From Syngnathus acus (taxonomy: Eukaryota > Chordata > Actinopteri > Syngnathiformes > Syngnathidae): a stretch of 64,000 nucleotides of DNA. Made by a program: the position numbers and the translations under genes. Of this stretch, positions 45,691 through 56,793 are shown piece after piece (position 1 is the stretch's first letter; each line of letters starts with the position of its first letter). Under the pieces are notes generated by a model. It saw only the letters and a list, made by a program, of their open reading frames with translations. It searched no databases and was not told the origin of the DNA. The stretch lies in NCBI RefSeq assembly GCF_901709675.1, contig NC_051106.1:617501-681500 (forward strand), in the 5' to 3' direction.

Positions 45691-45884
45691 TGACAGGGGA
45701 TGTTGTGAAGGTTGCTGACGCCATCCAGCAGGGTTCGGGGGACTGAAGTGCACGCCACAACTAAAATTCTTGGTCACCTCTTGTGCCAATTTTGGATAGT
45801 GACTGTAATACCAAAAGAAACCACATGGTGTCATAAATGGTCAAATACACGCTGGAACTGCCTGAGTGGTACGAGTGTATTTGT

Positions 45885-45942
45885 CTGTGTGTGTGTGTGT
45901 GTGTGTGTGTGCATGTGTGTGTGTGTGTGTGCGTGTGTGCGC

Positions 45943-45997
<55 letters not shown>

Positions 45998-46009
45998 TGT
46001 GTGTGTGTC
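45885..46009. repeat. (TG)n microsatellite
   Basis: About 125 bp of TG with a few CG interruptions, directly beside the spectrin-like exon. Confidence 0.97.
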
Positions 46010-46039
46010 ACGTGTGATTGGCGAGGAACAGGAAGTCGC

Positions 46040-46183
46040 CTCGTTTTTCAGGAAGTTGATGGCGACGCCATTGTTCTCCAGGAAGTAGACTCTCTGTCTA
46101 GGGCAGCTGGGCGGCGCCAGCAGCTTCCCGGAGATGAGCTCCAGCAACCGGATCAGAACTGCGCCGCTCTTCCGCGTTCGACT
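46040..46183 (-). CDS. sptbn5: Beta-V-spectrin-like CH1 exon (possibly a relic)
   Basis: Read on the - strand from about 46168, the frame gives [17 protein letters not shown] followed by [13 protein letters not shown] and AINFLKNE. This is the middle of the first calponin-homology (actin-binding) domain of beta-spectrins, with the RLLELISG and VxFLEN blocks diagnostic and closest to SPTBN5 as I know it. Beta-spectrins crosslink actin under membranes. Boundaries: a weak AG acceptor before 46168 or 46181, and no GT donor at the expected 3' edge; only a GC (AG|GCGACT) at 46039. No neighbouring spectrin exon is visible. The exon may therefore be real with very long introns or a decayed relic. In human, SPTBN5 lies next to EHD4, matching the EHD exon 15 kb away. 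Confidence 0.65.
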
Positions 46184-46284
46184 TCATCTACACATCTGTC
46201 AGAACTGCATTCTCCTGAATACACGCATCCCCCTCCTACATGTACGCAGACAGACACACACACACACGAGAAGCGACCGATGGG

Positions 46285-46440
<156 letters not shown>

Positions 46441-46633
46441 GCGCACACACCCACACAATACAACTTACACGTTGTTGCGTGTTGTGCAGGCTGTCCAATG
46501 TTGAGCCAGGAAAAACAAAGATGTGGAGTTTAGAGTTGGTTCTTTATTGGCAAGATCTTGGGTTGTTTAATGGCGGCCAGTACACATAGCCCGGCGGCAC
46601 ATAAACAACAACTTCCTTCTCCAGGTCAGCTTG
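46441..46633. other. Unassigned flank
   Basis: Contains GGTTCTTTATTGGC, which on the - strand reads as an AATAAAG motif, but no gene can be assigned. Confidence 0.3.
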
Positions 46634-48328
46634 TTTTATACCAGGGGTCACCAACCTTTCTTAAACCGAGAGCTACTTCCTGGGTACTGATTAAGGCAAA
46701 GGGCTACCAGTTTGACGCAGACTTCTGAAATAGCCAATTTGCTCAATTTGGCTTTCACTATGTGTTATTATTGTCATTTCCAGTTCACATGTAAGTGTGA
46801 TTTTAAGAAGAATAGCAAAAATACAGTCAAACCTTGGTTTTTGACCACAATCCGTTCCAGAAGGCGGTCGAATTCCGAATCTATTTTCCCATTACAAATA
46901 ATGGAAAATTTTTTAATCCATTTCAAGACAAAAAAAAACCCCCTTTTTTAAGCATTTTTTCATTTGCGCATATTTGTCCGATCGCGCAACTGCAGCGCAC
47001 CGACGTACGCGCAACCGTAGCGTGTTGCCCACTGCGCAACTGCACCGCGCTGGTCGCATTATTGTGACAGAGCCGTCGCTGAAATCTAGAAAATATTTTT
47101 AAAGTCCTGATGTATTTTCCAAAATTTAAGTGGACCTCAGTGCGCAGGGATCATAATTTGGTCCGATCGCGCAACCGCAGCGTGCCGCTCACTGTCGCAT
47201 TGCTTTAAGAGCGTCTTTGTGTTTTAGGATGGCTTTACTGCTCCCACTTGCTTCCTTTGGAGGAATGATTAGGGGTTAATACAATCCTCAAAGTAACGAA
47301 AATACAATAACAACGGAGTCAGTCGGCATCCGGGCCACGCGGTCGGGTTTTCTCGGGTCCTCCCGGCTCATCTCGCGAGGTTCGACCTTGTTCTGTTGGA
47401 TTGTGTCCACAATTTAGGGAGCGCGCTATCTGCGCCTCACGGCAAAAGCCATTGCCAATCACCTGTGATCCAATTTACTCACTGCGTGCTCGTTTGATTT
47501 CTTCAGATTTAGGAAAATGGAAGCAGATAAGAAGATACTGAAGCAGAAATTAGACTTACACAGGTTGGTTGAGTTCAATCACAATTCTTGTTAAGAAAGC
47601 TCTGTTTTCAGGAAAGTACAATACAGCGCTGGGCCTTTCGTGCGACCATGCTCAAGAGCAGAAAGTCTCCATTCAGAAAAGGCAACGTTCAAGGTTCTTT
47701 GGTCAGCTTGTATTCAGTTGCACATGCCAGTGTGGGCCGAGTTTGATGGGTGATGAGTCTTTGGGGTGGGGCAAGTTCGCAGGAGAATTTGATTCCATGG
47801 GAGTGGGTGCTGGTTCAGTGAGAGCTGGTTCCGTGGGGGTGGGTGCTGATTATGGGCGATTCGGTGTGTGTGGGGGCTGTTGTCTTCCATCCCGTCTTTC
47901 GGCCTTGGCGATCATCTTTGGCCGGGTTCTTGGCTGTCTCCCTCTGGCACCTACTGGTTTTATCTCCAAGTGACCTTCCTGTAAACATTCTCCTCCATTC
48001 TTGCACATACACTGTCGCACCTCATCCATTCATCATTCTTTCAATTTTGTCATTTTGTACGGAATTATGTGAGCTTTTGGCTGTGACATCATCAATTTAT
48101 TAATGTTCCCTGACTATGCAAAGTTTGTACTCACCACTTACCATGTTTTTGTTTGTTTGTTCTTTTGATACTCCATGTACTTGCTTACGTCATCATATTC
48201 TTAGTTTAATCATGCTTTCAACCATATCTTTTCTTTGTTAGGCAAAATATTTCCCTCTGTCCAGAACGTTCAGTAGTAATCGAAAACTGGCGTCTAGCAT
48301 TAGTCAAAACATAAGATACAATCAAGTA

Positions 48329-51300
48329 CAACACAGCAAGATGGCGGCGCCCCAGTTGGCCGCGGCCGCGACGGGTCTCAACATCCGACGAGTATTTTCA
48401 CAAAATATGTCGCCTTGGACACTACAAACAACACAAAGTTTAGTTTATCCATCCAGTAGATTAGTGTATGATCGCCAGCGCCTGCTGGAGGTACGGTCAT
48501 CAAGTGTTTTCGGACTCGTAGCCACAACTACCCTAGTCTGTTTGTGTAGCCTCGGAGTGCTTAGGGCGCTAGCCCCAGAAGCTCACGACGCAGCGGGCTC
48601 GCCGGGCAGCACACGCCGGAGGAGGAGTAAGCGTAGGCGGTGTGACCGGCGGCGAAAGCGCGGCTGTCGAGGTGGGCTAACGGCTAAGCTTAAAGCTAAC
48701 CCCTACAAACCGCCGCTTCCATCCATCTTCCTCTCCAACGTCCGCTCACTGGATAATAAAATGGACCATCTAAAACTGGAACTCTCTTCAAAGAGGGAAG
48801 TTAGAAACTGCTGCGCTCTCATCCTGACGGAGACATGGCTGAACTCATCAATGCCGGACAACGCCGTTAGCCTGGAGGGGCTCGCTACATTCCGCGCCGA
48901 CAGAAACAGCGAGCTAAGCGGTAAATCCCGAGGAGGTGGGCTGTGTGTCTACATCAACAACAACTGGTGCAAAAATGCTAGATCTGTCGCCAGCTTCTGC
49001 TCTTCGGACATCGAGCTTTTGACTGTTAACTGCAGACCCTTCTACCTGCCCAGAGAGTTTACTGTTGTTAGCATCACGGCTGTGTATGTGCCTCCCAGCG
49101 CTAATACTAAAGAGGCCATGAGTGTTCTCTATCGGACAATCAGTGAGCTGCAATCCACGCACATAGAGGGGGTTTTCATCATTGCTGGGGACTTCAACCA
49201 GGCTAGCATGAAGACTATTCTCCCTCATTTTTACCAACACGTGGATTTTCCAACTCGGGGAGAGAACACTCTGGACTTGGTTTACACCAATATAAAGGAT
49301 GCATTCAGAGCAGCCCCCCGCCCCCACCTCGGCTCTTCAGACCACCTATCTGTTATGCTAATCCCTGCATACAGGCCCCTGCTGATCAGAGCAAAACCCA
49401 CTGTGAAGCAGGTGAGGGTGTGGTCTGAGGGGGCCATGGAGGCACTCCAGGACTGCTTTGAGTGCTCTGACTGGGACATGTTCAAGTCAGCAGCAACATA
49501 TGACAATCAGATCGACATTGATGAGTACGCCATGACTGTGTCAGCCTACATCAACAAATGCTCCGAGGACGTCAGCACCACTAAGAACATCATCACCCGA
49601 GCCAACCAACGACCCTGGATGACTGAGGATGTACGTCATACGCTACGAGCACGGAACTCAGCCTTCAAGTCTGGCGACAAGGAGGCACTGAGGACAGCGA
49701 GAGCCAACTTGAACCGTGCCATCAGGCTAGCGAAGCGAAGCCACAGTCGAAAAATTCAGGATTTTTTCCACGACGCCAATAACACCAGGAGTATGTGGCA
49801 AGGCATACGGGCGATCACGGACTACAACTTACCCTCCCCCCCGGTGGGTGAGGTTGATGCTGACTTCCTAAATGGTCTAAATAACTTCTTTGGGCGTTTT
49901 GAGGCACTAAACAGCACTCCTGCAGTTAAAACTGTTCCCCACCAGGAAGAGGAGGCCCTCTGCCTTGACTCAGCCGACGTGTGGAAGACTCTGAGAAGAG
50001 TCAACCCACGTAAGGCCCCAGGTCCCGACAACATACCTGGGCGGGTGTTCAAGGAATGTGCAGGCCAGCTGGCTGGTGTCATCACAGACATTTTTAACAT
50101 CTCGCTGGACCAAGCCAAAGTGCCAGTGTGCTTCAAGGCTGCCTCCATCATTCCGGTGCCGAAGAAACCTCAAATCACCTCATGGAATGACTACAGACCT
50201 GTGGCACTGACTCCCATCATGATGAAGTGCTTCGAAAGGCTGCTCAAAGATCACATCGTCTCCAGACTCCCCCCAACATTCGATCCGTTCCAGTTTGCCT
50301 ACCGGCAGAACCGCTCTACTGAGGATGCCATCTCCTCCGTTCTTCACCTGGGCCTGGCTCACCTGGAGGAGAGGAACACCCACGTGCGGTTGCTGTTCCT
50401 GGACTTCAGCTCAGCGTTTAACACCATCATTCCACAACATCTGGTGGAAAAACTGGAACACCTGGGCTTCAGCACCCCCCTTCGGAACTGGCTGCTAGAC
50501 TTCCTCACCAACAGACCTCAGTCAGTCCGGGTCGGACAGAACACCTCAGATGTCATCACCCTCAGCACAGGCTCCCCTCAGGGCTGCGTCCTGAGCCCCC
50601 TGCTGTTCACCCTGATGACACACGACTGCGTCCCCAGGTTCACCACCAATCACATCGTGAAGTTTGCAGACGACACAACGGTGGTGGGCCTCATCAGGGA
50701 CAAAAACGACCTGGACTACAGAGAGGAGGTGGAGCAGTTGGTGGGCTGGTGCAGAGAAAATAGCCTGATCCTGAATGTGGAGAAGACGAAGGAGATCATC
50801 GTCGACTTCAGGAAGAACCAGCCTCACCACGCTCCACTGATCAACAGCTCAGCTGTGGAGGTGGTCAGCAGCACTAAATTCCTGGGAGTCCACATCACAG
50901 ACGACCTCACCTGGACTGTGAACACCACAACACTGGTCAAGAGGGCACAGAAGCGCTTGTACTTCCTGCGGAGGATGAGGAGAGCCCACCTGCCCCCACC
51001 CATCATGAGGACGTTCTACCGAAGCACCATAGAGAGCATTCTGACAAGCTGTCTCTCGGTGTGGTGTGGAGGTTGCAACGCCTCCGATTGGAAGAACCTG
51101 AGGAGAGTGGTGAGGACAGCAGAGAGGATCATCGGGGCTCCTCTTCCCTCCATTCAGGACTTGTCATCCCAGCGCTGCGTGTCCCGAGCCCGTAATATTA
51201 TCAGTGACCCATCACACCCCCACCATGGACTGTTCTCCCTGCTGCCCTCTGGGAAGAGGTTTCGCAGCATCCGCTGCAGGTCCACCAGGTTCTGCAATAG

Positions 51301-51576
51301 TTTTTTCCCTGCTGTCGTCAGACTGTTGAACATTCAAACGTAGCATTCCTCTGCACACTTGTAAATACTGCTTTTGTCTCCTGCACTGTTTACATACTTT
51401 ATCACTGCTGCACTTTGTACTTTATAATTATCTTATTTCATATTTTTATATAGAATGTCACTTTTTAACCAGCCGAAATACCACTACATTGTTGAAAGCC
51501 GTATGCAACGAAATTTCGTTTTGTACACACCTAGTGTTGACAAAATGACAATAAAGTTCTGTCTAAGTCTAAGTCT
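48329..51576 (+). mobile_element. L2-type LINE, copy 3, full length and intact
   Basis: Bounded by AAGTA (48324-48328 and 51577-51581) and ending in TCTAAG repeats. The uninterrupted target AATCAAGTACTGAAC is in the other LTR at 57711-57725, so the insertion is defined exactly. 3.25 kb with a short 5' leader. Confidence 0.96.
48341..51343 (+). CDS. L2 LINE protein: endonuclease + reverse transcriptase, intact
   Basis: Single 1000-codon ORF from ATGGCGGCGCCCC 12 bases inside the element. Residues about 1-120: basic, Arg-rich N-terminus (RRRRSKRRRCDRRRKRG). About 130-340: APE-type endonuclease with FLSNVRSLDNKMD, LILTETWLN (catalytic Glu near 164), IIAGDFNQAS and SSDHLSVMLIPA (catalytic Asp-His near 333). 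About 600-900: RT with [31 protein letters not shown] (first Asp near 687), STGSPQGCVLSPLLF and the catalytic KFADDTTVVGLI (near 774-778). It ends with the L2-type FSLLPSGKRFRSI. It nicks target DNA and copies LINE RNA in place. No stop or frameshift is seen, and all catalytic residues are present, unlike every other LINE here. Same group as copies 1, 2 and 4. Confidence 0.96.
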   Translation: MAAPQLAAAATGLNIRRVFSQNMSPWTLQTTQSLVYPSSRLVYDRQRLLEVRSSSVFGLVATTTLVCLCSLGVLRALAPEAHDAAGSPGSTRRRRSKRRRCDRRRKRGCRGGLTAKLKANPYKPPLPSIFLSNVRSLDNKMDHLKLELSSKREVRNCCALILTETWLNSSMPDNAVSLEGLATFRADRNSELSGKSRGGGLCVYINNNWCKNARSVASFCSSDIELLTVNCRPFYLPREFTVVSITAVYVPPSANTKEAMSVLYRTISELQSTHIEGVFIIAGDFNQASMKTILPHFYQHVDFPTRGENTLDLVYTNIKDAFRAAPRPHLGSSDHLSVMLIPAYRPLLIRAKPTVKQVRVWSEGAMEALQDCFECSDWDMFKSAATYDNQIDIDEYAMTVSAYINKCSEDVSTTKNIITRANQRPWMTEDVRHTLRARNSAFKSGDKEALRTARANLNRAIRLAKRSHSRKIQDFFHDANNTRSMWQGIRAITDYNLPSPPVGEVDADFLNGLNNFFGRFEALNSTPAVKTVPHQEEEALCLDSADVWKTLRRVNPRKAPGPDNIPGRVFKECAGQLAGVITDIFNISLDQAKVPVCFKAASIIPVPKKPQITSWNDYRPVALTPIMMKCFERLLKDHIVSRLPPTFDPFQFAYRQNRSTEDAISSVLHLGLAHLEERNTHVRLLFLDFSSAFNTIIPQHLVEKLEHLGFSTPLRNWLLDFLTNRPQSVRVGQNTSDVITLSTGSPQGCVLSPLLFTLMTHDCVPRFTTNHIVKFADDTTVVGLIRDKNDLDYREEVEQLVGWCRENSLILNVEKTKEIIVDFRKNQPHHAPLINSSAVEVVSSTKFLGVHITDDLTWTVNTTTLVKRAQKRLYFLRRMRRAHLPPPIMRTFYRSTIESILTSCLSVWCGGCNASDWKNLRRVVRTAERIIGAPLPSIQDLSSQRCVSRARNIISDPSHPHHGLFSLLPSGKRFRSIRCRSTRFCNSFFPAVVRLLNIQT

Positions 51577-51812
51577 AAGTACTGAACATTTTTAGACGAC
51601 TTTGGCAGTGTCCGTGATTTAGAAAATCATCAGGCATGCATTAAACAGTTCCTTAAGGGTCATTAAGCTATAGAGGCTTTGCAGTCACGTGGTTTTATCA
51701 CGTGATTTTGTGTTATGCCGCCATCTTGGCGGTCAACTCGTCAGCTCGTTCCTACGTGTTTGTATAGATTGTTTGATTTCTGCGCTACATTTTCACCGAT
51801 TTCATCCGAATT

Positions 51813-52530
51813 ATGGCTGATTTGCTATCCAACGAAGTTGGGCATTTGGATGAAGAATCCAAGAAACGTTACAGAGAGAAGTTGAACCTTGTTGGCACAA
51901 CGGATCCGTACCTTTTACCGAGAAGTATGCTAAAATCGCCCGAGCATTTTGCAACAGCCGACCTGCCTGAACTCTCATATCCAGATATTTATAATTACCT
52001 CGTCGATTCACCATCTCCGTACACTGAAAAGGACCTTAAGGCATACAAGTGTCTGGATGCCTACAAGTATTCTACAGCAGGTTTTGTGCATGATGGGCTG
52101 ATATGGCAGATCCTAAACAAGAATCGATTTCTTCTCATGACCAAGGTAAGGAAAAAGCACGCACGTGGCAGTAACAGTGTGATTGTGAAAAAACTACTGA
52201 AGTGATTCTAATGAAAACTCACATTGTTAAGCTTTTTTTTATTACAAAAGGCCTCTTGTTCAAAAATGAATGATTCATGAGAAAACTTACCAAATGGCAG
52301 GTAAAATATGCATAAATGGACAGTAAGAGGTCTAGGTTTGTATATTATATCCAAATTAGGGACTGATAATATAAGGTATGTCATATTATCTGTTTCAGGT
52401 AAAACACTCAACGGATGAATGATCCTCCCCTCAGACCTTGGGTAGCAATAGCGAAAGATGGTCAGATCCTGCTGTGCTGCCACTGTACCTGCATGGCTGG
52501 ATTGGGTGAAACATGTTCACATTCAGCACT
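51813..52530 (+). pseudogene. SWIM/YqaJ-type protein of ISL2EU, 5' part
   Basis: Exon 1 (51813-52145, 111 codons) starts MADLLSNEVGHLDEE and includes DIYNYLVDSPSPYTEKDLKAYK, trimmed here. It ends at a GTAAGG donor (52146). Acceptor TGTTTCAG at 52391-52398. Exon 2 carries PPLRPWVAIAKDGQILLC and the SWIM zinc motif CHCTCMAGLGETCSH, but needs a one-base frame correction against exon 1. In full ISL2EU elements a YqaJ-like nuclease domain follows; it is deleted here. Confidence 0.78.
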
Positions 52531-52714
52531 CAGTAATTAATATATATATCATAAATAATTTATTGTTCTCCAACCTGTTACAAATCTAATCATAGTGAAA
52601 ACAATTTTTATTAAAATGTTTTTCAGATATCTGCGGTTGAAGAAGAGTCCAGGGGCCAAGCAACATCAACAACTTGGTTTCAACAAAGAGCTGGGCGAAT
52701 TACGGCCTCGAATT

Positions 52715-53993
52715 TTAAGGCAACGACCAGGACCAATGTCTCAAAGATTCTTCATTCCATGTACAGCGTTTCAAACTGTCCTTCAGTTCATCAAGTTCTG
52801 CACGCAGATTTTTACACTCTGCAGTGAGGGAATCCATTGCTTCCCCAGTGATAGCCGTCTGTGTGGCAGTAGTCACCATGCCTTCTTTTCGAATCTCAGC
52901 GTGCACCACATCTTCACCAGCGGGTAGTTGATCATTTTCACAAGGGACAGACTGGGAAATATTGACAAGTGCTGCTGCTGCTGCCAATGCCCTCTCGCGG
53001 TCTCTCTTGCGCTGCTTGAGATTTTGTCTTCTCTCAAAGATCTTCATTGAACATTTGAGTTTTCGTTTGTGAGGTGACTGGGTATGCTCAAATATATTTG
53101 GCACATAGTCTGGGGATAGTGGATCTTTGTTTTTTGCACCTGAAACAATTAAACAATCACATTATTCATCATGACTACCATAAATAATTAAGTACGTTGT
53201 TGAAGGGGATATACACAGTTCAATTTGTTTTGTAATGGCATTTCATAACTTGACATATTAAAAAACTGAATAGAGTGAAATCATTCAGATACTGTACCTG
53301 TCTGTTCAAGTTGCTACCATTTTTATTTTTTGTTTATTTTTGCATGATGCCACATCTGATTGGCTTGAAAACTTAACCAATGAAAATTTTAACCTTGTGC
53401 CAATGGCTTGAAAACTTTACCAATGTAGATTTTACCTTGTGCCAAATGAAGTAACAAAAACCCTCTTGTTAAAAAATGCTACATTAAAAAAAAATTGTTT
53501 CACAAGGTTCATAATAATTTTTGGGGAAATTTCCTAATGCATTCACTCGAGAATTAATTGTTCAATTCCAATATGAAGTTCAATATTTACATTGATAACG
53601 TTTTCAAGCCAATCAGATGAAGCATCATGAAAAAATAAACACAAAATAAAAACGGGGGGGTGAACTGAAGAAATCATCCCATTCCCTGCCTTGCTGCTCT
53701 TGCTGCCTTTCTAAAAATGCACCCAGCATTTTCAACAATCATATTTGTATCATCCCATATTGTATTATTTCACATTTTGTGAAACAAATCAGGGGTGAAT
53801 AGTTTGTTTACATACCTGATATGAAGTCCTCATTGCATATCCTTGTGTAAATCGTAGGTTTCCATCGTTCACGACGAATATCCGCGATCCATTTATCACG
53901 TTTTTTCATGTTCGCCGGAAATCTATAGAAGCTAAGATTTGGTTTATCGCCTCGTCTATTGCTACATCCAACAGCACAGCAGGTATCCGGCAT
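52715..53993 (-). pseudogene. THAP-domain transposase of ISL2EU, N-terminal part
   Basis: Exon 1 (53993-53816) begins MPDTCCAVGCSNRRGDKPNL and carries a THAP domain: C2CH zinc ligands CCAVGC...C..., SFYRFP, and KRDKWIADIRRERWKP. THAP domains bind transposon ends. Donor CAG|GTATG at 53816/53815; acceptor TTTCAG at 53140, exon 2 starts 53139, phase 1. Exon 2 encodes DYVPNIFEHTQS and a basic coiled coil, then stops near 52715 without the catalytic core. Coding beyond is deleted, so it cannot transpose. Confidence 0.88.
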
Positions 53994-54304
53994 TTTTAAG
54001 CTCAAATAGCAGCAGATATAACAAGAAAGCGTGTGTGAGTCGTAGACCGGCACTGAAAAGTTGACCGCCAAGATGGCCGCCAAGCTAATGTGGGTAGCTT
54101 GATGACGTCAGCTGCAAAGCCTCTATTCAGGCAATATATCAAAAAACATTTGTTATTTCAAAGTGCTCAGAAATATATCAGATCAAAAAGTTATAAAAAC
54201 CTTTGTCATTACCACCTATCAAAAATGTCTAGTTATGTCTTCTTTATTGATTTGGTGTGTAGGTATAATTATATGCTTAAAATGTTTCTTTTATTGATTT
54301 AATA

Positions 54305-55593
54305 CAGGGGTGGGCAAACTTTTTGACTCGCGGGCCGAACTGGGTTCTAAATTTGGACCGGAGGGCCGAACCAGGAGCAGATGGACGTAGTGTTTGTGTG
54401 AAGTAATATAAGCGACCTGTAAAGGTCATTGCATAAAAGATTTTGGCCTTTAGTAGGTAGTAAAGCATGGATATTCCAAACAAGTTTTTTGAAAACAAAT
54501 GCATTTATTAACAGCATTAAAAAAAAATCACTAAAAAACTGCTATCAGTGATTCTCATAAAATACGACACTATTATTATGAATAACAGTCTCCATCACTT
54601 CAGTGCCTGCAGGTCAGATTAATGAAAAATGTTTATTTTATGAGATCACATCAAACAGCAAACATTCTGACCAAATATATCATCTTGAAGAATCGGTGAA
54701 AGCATACATCCAAATAAAGTAATCAAAACGGCAACACGGTGAGTGGTATCTGAACATCAGAGCAGAGTTTTAACTCACAAACACCTGGTAACAGAGGTGA
54801 GGAAACGGGAAACACTTCCTTAAAGTAAGCCTTAAGAACTTTACAGGTTAAGATTAGTCGCAAACAGGTGGTGCATCAATGTCCTTGAGCATCCTGCATT
54901 GTTTGAAAATGAGAATGGTCGCTAGTTTCAATCCCTGCTATGTGTACAAATCATATTCAAAATGCATTTTTTTACAACAAACTTGAGAGCCTCCCCTTCA
55001 TTTTCAGTGGGAACAGTGTTGTTGGTCTCCCTTTTTTGCTAGTGCATCATAGTCTGGAGTAAAATTTGTTGTGGCAATTCTTAGGAGAGATCCGTTTACC
55101 TCGATCTGTGACGGGTTGATGTGGCTGAACGTCACGTCGCGTACGTCGAGCCAAATTGGCCACTCTTTTAACATTCGGCACTCACTTCTTTTCTTCGGGC
55201 CACTCATTTTAATGGAAGGATTCCAGGGGAAGGTTTGTGGGTGGCTTTAGCGTAAAACTGTATCTGAAAGCTCAGCGAGCGAATTACAAGAATGCTGTCG
55301 TCACAGCCCACGCTCTAAATTCGGGACTGATACAAATAGAGCGCGAGTGCGCCATGTCCGTACTACTGAGTACGTACGTACACGCACTTGTGAGTGTGCA
55401 CCGAGCTTTCTGACACGGCTTCCGGTAGTAAATGCGCAGGCGAGCGGTTCCCCATCTACTGGGGAAACGCAGTCATTGCAGGCAAAATGACAAAAAAAAA
55501 GTTTAATAATACAATTAATTCAGGGTTGGCGGGCCGGATTAAACGGTCCCGTGGGCCGGATGTGGCCCGCGGGCCGTAGTTTGCCCACCCCTG
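54305..55593 (+). mobile_element. hAT deletion derivative, copy B (uninterrupted)
   Basis: 1289 bp, 8-bp duplication ATTTAATA (54297-54304, 55594-55601). Near-identical to copy A but without the 0.9-kb insertion. The empty target in the other LTR is at about 57976-57985. It carries the same 67-codon fused transposase relic at 55004-55207 on the - strand. Confidence 0.97.
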
Positions 55594-56069
55594 ATTTAAT
55601 ATGTGAATATACTTTTCTGCTTATGTACTTTATTCAATGAGGTTTGAGCATATCTGTTTTTGTAGCTAGGCAGGACTTTTTGTATTTCGACCCCATTCCT
55701 TCACTCCCTCTGTTGACCTCAGTTTAACTGAGGTCACCAAAACCATTGATACCACCAAGGTCCCTCTGTTGGCACACCAAGTCCCTCTGTCGGGCCGCCA
55801 ATGAGTGAGAAAAATAAATATAGGTACATTATTTATCAAATTCTTGTGAAGCCATTTTTCTGACTCCAACTCACATGCAAAATAAAAAAATAAAAAATAA
55901 ACAATTTTATACAAATCAACTTATTGTTCTTCATGAACCACAAATCATCACTTCCACCCCATGAAGCAGCACCACAACTAATCACTCACTTCTCCAGCTG
56001 CGTCGCTGTCCCATCTGACAGCCAAGCCTGCTTTCCACACAATATCAACATAGACACACTTCAACAATT

Positions 56070-56475
56070 ATGTAGTGACCTGGTTAACCCAGTTACCCTT
56101 CGCCCTAGACAACAATATAAGTCTCTAAGGTCACACTATTGAGGTCGCCAGGCATCCGTCCTGCTATATCAGCGATGCCTTCACCTTTTTTTTTTTTTTT
56201 TTTTTCACGAGTCCCCAACTCGTATTGGTGGCCTGGCCGATCCAATCGACTCTGACCTTAGGCAACAGTACAAAGTCCCTAAGCGTCTACTATTGAGGCC
56301 ACTCCGGTGCCCATATGCTAGCCATTGGCATCCCACAAGTTCCACGAGTACCTGACCCTTATGGTGGCCTGGCCGATCCAATCGACCCCGACCTTAGGCA
56401 ACAGTATAAGTCCCTAAGTGTCTACTATTGAGGCCACTCTGGTGCCCATATGCTAGTCACTGGCACCACACAAGT
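56070..56475. repeat. Tandem repeat, 136-bp unit, about 2.7 copies
   Basis: GGTGGCCTGGCCGATCCAAT starts at 56227 and 56363. A more diverged copy precedes them from about 56070 (shared ACTATTGAGG and TAAGTC blocks). Confidence 0.9.
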
Positions 56476-56772
56476 TCTCCACGGTGTGAGTTTCCTTCGC
56501 TGATGAGACGAAGTCCTCACCACCTTTCACCTTTTCACCAGTTTCCATACAAGCATAAATGTATATACAACCACCATTCCTGAAAACAGAGCTAAAATTA
56601 TTAATTTTTAATTTTACTCTGCTTTCACTCCACAATATTGCTGAACTGGGAGATTTTATTGAAAAAAAAAAAGGTTCCCCCTTACCTTTTGTGCCGATCG
56701 GACTGCAATATTGTTGAGCAAGAGCGGAGAAGGAAGAATCCTTCCTGGAGCATGCACGTTCCCTTCTGAAGA

Positions 56773-56791
56773 AATCACGTCGGGGTCACCA
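56773..56791 (-). other. Primer-binding site for tRNA-Trp
   Basis: The + strand reads AATCACGTCGGGGTCACCA, identical over 19 bases to the 3' end of vertebrate tRNA-Trp including CCA. The - strand therefore has TGGTGACCCCGACGTGATT as PBS, two bases from the 5' LTR. Confidence 0.9.
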
Positions 56792-56793
56792 TT

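Larger units (their letters stand above)
51672..54124 (+). mobile_element. ISL2EU-type transposon, internally deleted
   Basis: Ends AGAGGCTTTGCA / TGCAAAGCCTCT, flanked by AT (51670-51671, 54125-54126); the empty site AAGCTATTCAGG is at 57803-57814 with one AT at 57808-57809. A 2-bp AT duplication, a THAP-domain transposase on one strand and a SWIM/YqaJ-type protein on the other together match the ISL2EU superfamily. Both ends share CCGCCATCTTGGCGGTCAAC-like subterminal repeats. At 2.45 kb it is a deletion derivative. Confidence 0.85.
47394..55703 (-). repeat. 3' LTR of the tRNA-Trp element, with three insertions
   Basis: After removing L2 (3253 bp with duplication), the ISL2EU element (2455 bp) and hAT copy B (1297 bp), 1305 bp remain, against 1293 bp for the other LTR. 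The two match base for base apart from scattered substitutions and one small indel near 47806-47820. A purine-rich AACAGAGGGAG (- strand) lies just inside, as expected of a polypurine tract. Confidence 0.92.
55704..56793 (-). other. Internal region of the tRNA-Trp LTR element, non-coding
   Basis: 1.09 kb between the LTRs. No Gag or Pol motif in any frame. It contains about 2.7 copies of a tandem repeat (56070-56475). Probably a leader/packaging segment only. Confidence 0.75.
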
